A DNA stretch of 6,569 nucleotides from the NCBI GenBank assembly GCA_900552425.1, contig URZR01000096.1, positions 1-6,569 of the forward strand, read 5' to 3'. This DNA is from an uncultured Collinsella sp. (GTDB lineage: Bacteria; Actinomycetota; Coriobacteriia; Coriobacteriales; Coriobacteriaceae). Under the pieces are notes generated by a model, which saw only the letters and a program-made list of their open reading frames with translations, was not told the origin of the DNA and ran no database searches. Made by a program: the position numbers and the translations under genes. This document shows, one piece after another, positions 5,739 to 6,569 of this stretch (positions are counted from its first letter, which is position 1; each line of letters starts with the position of its first letter).

Positions 5739-6569
5739 TTACTTAAGCTCGGGCCAGAAATCCTTGTTGGCCTCGATGAGCTCGTCCAGGATCTGCTTAG
5801 CAACGCTCGCCGAAGGAATGGTCTTGGAGAGCGTGAGTGCCTGCCAGAGCTTCTGGTAGCTGCCCTCGACCCAAGCCTGGACAACGAGCTTCTCGACGGA
5901 AACCTGCTGCTCCATCAGGCCCTTCTGGAACTGCGGGATCGGGCCCTGGCAAATCTTCTCAAAGCCGTTGGAACCGACGATGCAAGGAACCTCGACCATG
6001 GCCGTCGGGTCGAAGTTGGGCACAGCGCCATCGTTGGGGACGATCAGCAGGAAGCGCTCGAGCGTATTCTCGGCCAGCGCGCAGGCAAGGTCGACGATGT
6101 AGTTGGCATGTACATCTGGCTCAAAGCCGCCGTCTTTAGCAGTACCCTTGGCGATGATGTCGCGGCAAGCGCCAAAGACCTTCTTCTCGCGGCCGTCCAT
6201 AACCTCATTGGCGCGAGTGTAGTTGGGGTCGGACGTCTCGACGACATAGTCCGGGTACAGGTAATACTTGAGGTAAGTATTGGGAATCGTCTCGGGATCG
6301 ACAGCATAGACATCCTTGGCCTTGCCGAAGGTGTGAATCCAGCTCTCCTCGACATGCTGCTCCTTACCGGCCTCGTGCTCGATGCCGTCCAGGTAGCCGT
6401 TCTTAGCCATGTGCTCCTTAATCTGCGGCATAAGGTCGTTGCCGTCCTTGTCGTAGATTTTGCTCCACCAACCAAAGTGGTTGAGGCCGTAGTAGCTGTA
6501 CTGCAGCTCGCGACGATCCTTGATGCCGCACATACGGCTCATCTTATCCATGAGGTCGATCGGCATGTC
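5739..6569 (-). CDS. glvA: 6-phospho-alpha-glucosidase, GH4 family, N-terminus cut by window edge
   Basis: Cleaves 6-phospho-alpha-glucosides such as maltose 6'-phosphate after PTS uptake, in the cytosol, by the NAD- and Mn-dependent redox-elimination mechanism of GH4. The 276 visible residues correspond to about residue 172 to the end of B. subtilis GlvA (441 residues, aligned from memory). The last codon in the window (6569-6567, Asp) aligns with general acid Asp172, so metal ligand Cys171 should be the next codon outside. The other ligand His is in LNHFGWW (residue 31 of the fragment) and the catalytic base Tyr in PNTYLKYY (residue 99). ANFDPTAMVEVPCIVG-like and IPQFQKGLMEQQVSVEKLVV segments and the ending EANKDFWPELK are typical of this subfamily, not of alpha-galactosidase MelA. 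TAA stop at 5741-5739. Start, operon partners and regulation are not visible; the symbol glvA (malH and aglB elsewhere) is by similarity. Confidence 0.93.
   Translation of the reverse strand, partial: DMPIDLMDKMSRMCGIKDRRELQYSYYGLNHFGWWSKIYDKDGNDLMPQIKEHMAKNGYLDGIEHEAGKEQHVEESWIHTFGKAKDVYAVDPETIPNTYLKYYLYPDYVVETSDPNYTRANEVMDGREKKVFGACRDIIAKGTAKDGGFEPDVHANYIVDLACALAENTLERFLLIVPNDGAVPNFDPTAMVEVPCIVGSNGFEKICQGPIPQFQKGLMEQQVSVEKLVVQAWVEGSYQKLWQALTLSKTIPSASVAKQILDELIEANKDFWPELK

Noticed and set aside
5612..5884. Upstream extension of the ychF frame to 5884
   Set aside because: The extension is Arg/Ser-rich, runs through the hairpin and into the glucosidase gene, and the family N-terminus MSLSIGIVGLPNVG with its ribosome site begins at 5611.

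Overview
The window is a GC-rich bacterial chromosome segment with short intergenic gaps and Shine-Dalgarno sites before most genes. The proteins look like those of a host-associated anaerobic actinobacterium; a Coriobacteriia member such as Collinsella is my best guess. That guess rests on protein style and gene mix, not on a database search. No tRNA, rRNA, CRISPR array, insertion sequence or phage gene is visible.

Layout, left to right. (1) 3-389, + strand: the C-terminal part of a TcmP/LCM-type SAM-dependent methyltransferase, cut by the left edge. (2) 390-543: a convergent gap with a strong hairpin (476-509), a protein-like in-frame remnant after the methyltransferase stop, and a near-perfect LexA/SOS-type box overlapping the guaA stop codon. 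(3) 544-2142, - strand: complete guaA (GMP synthase). (4) 2143-2409: a divergent promoter region with a candidate guaA promoter and, on the other side, a dyad overlapping the -35 of a candidate ansA promoter. (5) 2410-3423, + strand: complete cytoplasmic L-asparaginase. (6) 3446-4130: a compact divergent pair, a 72-residue XRE-type repressor (-) and a 129-residue cysteine-rich protein resembling a catalytically dead HAD domain (+). A perfect 24-bp palindrome between them contains TATAGT -10 elements for both directions. (7) 4140-5611, - strand: ychF followed 11 nt later by a small DUF1648 membrane protein, probably one operon. (8) 5739-6569, - strand: the C-terminal two thirds of a GH4 6-phospho-alpha-glucosidase, cut by the right edge.

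Most genes are housekeeping or central metabolism: purine synthesis, asparagine breakdown, a translation-linked ATPase, and hydrolysis of PTS-imported disaccharide phosphates. The least ordinary part is the XRE / pseudo-HAD pair with its palindrome. Half-sites resembling that palindrome recur in the dyad upstream of ansA, so the small regulator may also control asparaginase; this is inference.
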